Assembly: GCA_031267955.1 (NCBI GenBank)
Contig: JAIRYB010000053.1
Span: 1 to 6,723 of the forward strand
Reading direction: 5' to 3'
Source: Spirochaetaceae bacterium
GTDB taxonomy: Bacteria; Spirochaetota; Spirochaetia; Treponematales; Breznakiellaceae
Length of the DNA stretch: 6,723 nt
Numbering within the stretch: the first letter of the stretch is position 1; each line of letters opens with the position of its first letter. The position numbers were made by a program, and so were the translations under genes. Positions 5,986 to 6,723 of the stretch are shown here, piece by piece. The notes under the pieces were generated by a model, which was not told where the DNA came from, made no database searches, and worked only from the letters and a program-made list of their open reading frames with translations.

Positions 5986-6723
5986 ATGACCTACAGTATC
6001 GCAATGGCCGGGAAAGGGGGCGTGGGGAAGACCACCCTCTGCGGCCTTTTTCTTAGTTACCTCGCCGAAACAGGCAAAGGCCCCATCCTCGCGGTGGACG
6101 CGGACCCGAACTCGAATCTCAACGAAGTGCTGGGAGTGGAAAAATTCGTTACTCTGGGCGATATCCGGGAGGAAATCGCCAGGGCGGAAATGGAAGAGAA
6201 GAACCCCATCCCCCCGGGCATGTCCAAGCAGGAGTACGCCAATTTCCGTTTCGGCTCCGCCCTTATCGAGGAAGACAACTACGATATGCTGGTCATGGGC
6301 CGCACCCAGGGCAAGGGCTGTTACTGTTTTATCAACGATATACTAAGGGGAGAACTTAAAAAGCACTATCAGAATTACAATTACCTGATAGTTGACAACG
6401 AAGCGGGCCTTGAGCATATCAGCCGGGGTATACTGCCGCCTGTGGACCTTATCCTCCTGGTAAGCGACTGCTCCCGCCGGGGCATACAGGCGGCCGGGCG
6501 CATAGCCGAAATGATAGGCCAGCTTGATTTTAAGGCGGGGCATGTCTACCTTATCGTAAACCGGGCGCCGGGCGGCGTCGTAGGGCCAGGGATTGAAGAA
6601 GAGATAAAAGAACAAAACCTGGATCTTATCGGCGTAATTCCCCAGGACGATTCCGTGTACCAATACGACGCCGACGGAAAGCCCCTGGTTTCCCTGCCGG
6701 CGGATTCGCCGGTCAAACTTGCC
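5986..6723 (+). CDS. CooC/AcsF-type nickel-insertion ATPase for CODH/ACS, 3' end cut by window
   Basis: The visible 246 residues form a MinD/ParA-type P-loop ATPase of the CooC/AcsF group. These cytoplasmic dimers bind nickel and use ATP to mature carbon monoxide dehydrogenase or acetyl-CoA synthase. Motifs: deviant Walker A KGGVGKTT (10-17) with the signature lysine K10; VDADPNSNL (37-45, switch I region); a CXC motif at C112 and C114 (GCYCF); and DNEAGLEHISR (137-147, switch II region). In CooC1 the paired cysteines of the CXC motif bind Ni across the dimer, and by my recollection they carry the same numbers. The reading frame stays open to the window edge. Family members run about 250-260 residues, so only a few are missing. 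The ATG at 5986 follows AGGAG by 6 nt. Divergence from a RACo-like gene points to a Wood-Ljungdahl cluster continuing to the right. CooC (for CODH) and AcsF (for ACS) cannot be told apart from this sequence alone. Confidence 0.9.
   Translation, partial: MTYSIAMAGKGGVGKTTLCGLFLSYLAETGKGPILAVDADPNSNLNEVLGVEKFVTLGDIREEIARAEMEEKNPIPPGMSKQEYANFRFGSALIEEDNYDMLVMGRTQGKGCYCFINDILRGELKKHYQNYNYLIVDNEAGLEHISRGILPPVDLILLVSDCSRRGIQAAGRIAEMIGQLDFKAGHVYLIVNRAPGGVVGPGIEEEIKEQNLDLIGVIPQDDSVYQYDADGKPLVSLPADSPVKLA

Noticed and set aside
6057..6663. Minus-strand frames opposite the CooC/AcsF-like gene
   Set aside because: The plus strand is open to the window edge and carries Walker A, CXC and switch motifs, so these are shadows.

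Overview
The window looks like chromosomal DNA from a strict anaerobe, probably one with the Wood-Ljungdahl (reductive acetyl-CoA) pathway. It holds an oxygen-sensitive glycyl radical enzyme, a RACo-type reductive activator of corrinoid proteins, and a CooC/AcsF-type nickel-insertion ATPase. G+C is fairly high in genes (mid-to-high 50s % by eye), with an AT-rich promoter island near the left end. Shine-Dalgarno sites are strong and both ATG and TTG starts are used. An acetogenic spirochaete of the termite-gut Treponema kind would fit, but nothing in the sequence fixes the taxon.

Left block (about 1-3764, + strand) is a self-contained two-gene transcription unit. An AT-rich region with a 21-bp-spaced direct repeat lies just before a near-consensus sigma-70 promoter (TTGACA-N17-TATATT, 124-152). 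A leader of about 160 nt follows. Then come a ROK-family sugar kinase (319-1293) and, 17 nt later, an 801-residue glycyl radical enzyme (1311-3716). A 10-bp perfect hairpin at 3737-3764 closes the unit. The enzyme has the Cys-Val-Glu active-site loop of the C-O lyase/dehydratase type and a sequence around it that I recall from E. coli YbiW/PflD. Those enzymes are reported to open the ring of 1,5-anhydrohexitol 6-phosphates. The simplest reading is that the kinase phosphorylates a sugar or anhydropolyol and the radical enzyme cleaves the phosphate. The radical-SAM activase the enzyme needs is not in the window.

Right block: a RACo-like gene (3803-5551, - strand, TTG start) converges on the first unit. 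It is divergent from a cooC/acsF-like gene (5986 to beyond the right edge, + strand). RACo reloads corrinoid iron-sulfur or methyltransferase corrinoid proteins by ATP-driven reduction, and CooC/AcsF matures CODH/ACS, so this block is probably the edge of a carbonyl-branch gene island continuing to the right.

The 434-bp divergent intergenic region (5552-5985) has a plausible promoter at each end. Between them is an unusual amount of repeat structure: a long-spaced inverted repeat with direct copies (5632-5724), a nested 70-nt palindrome of GCGAATTA-like units (5739-5808), and a 23-bp tandem repeat (5876-5921).
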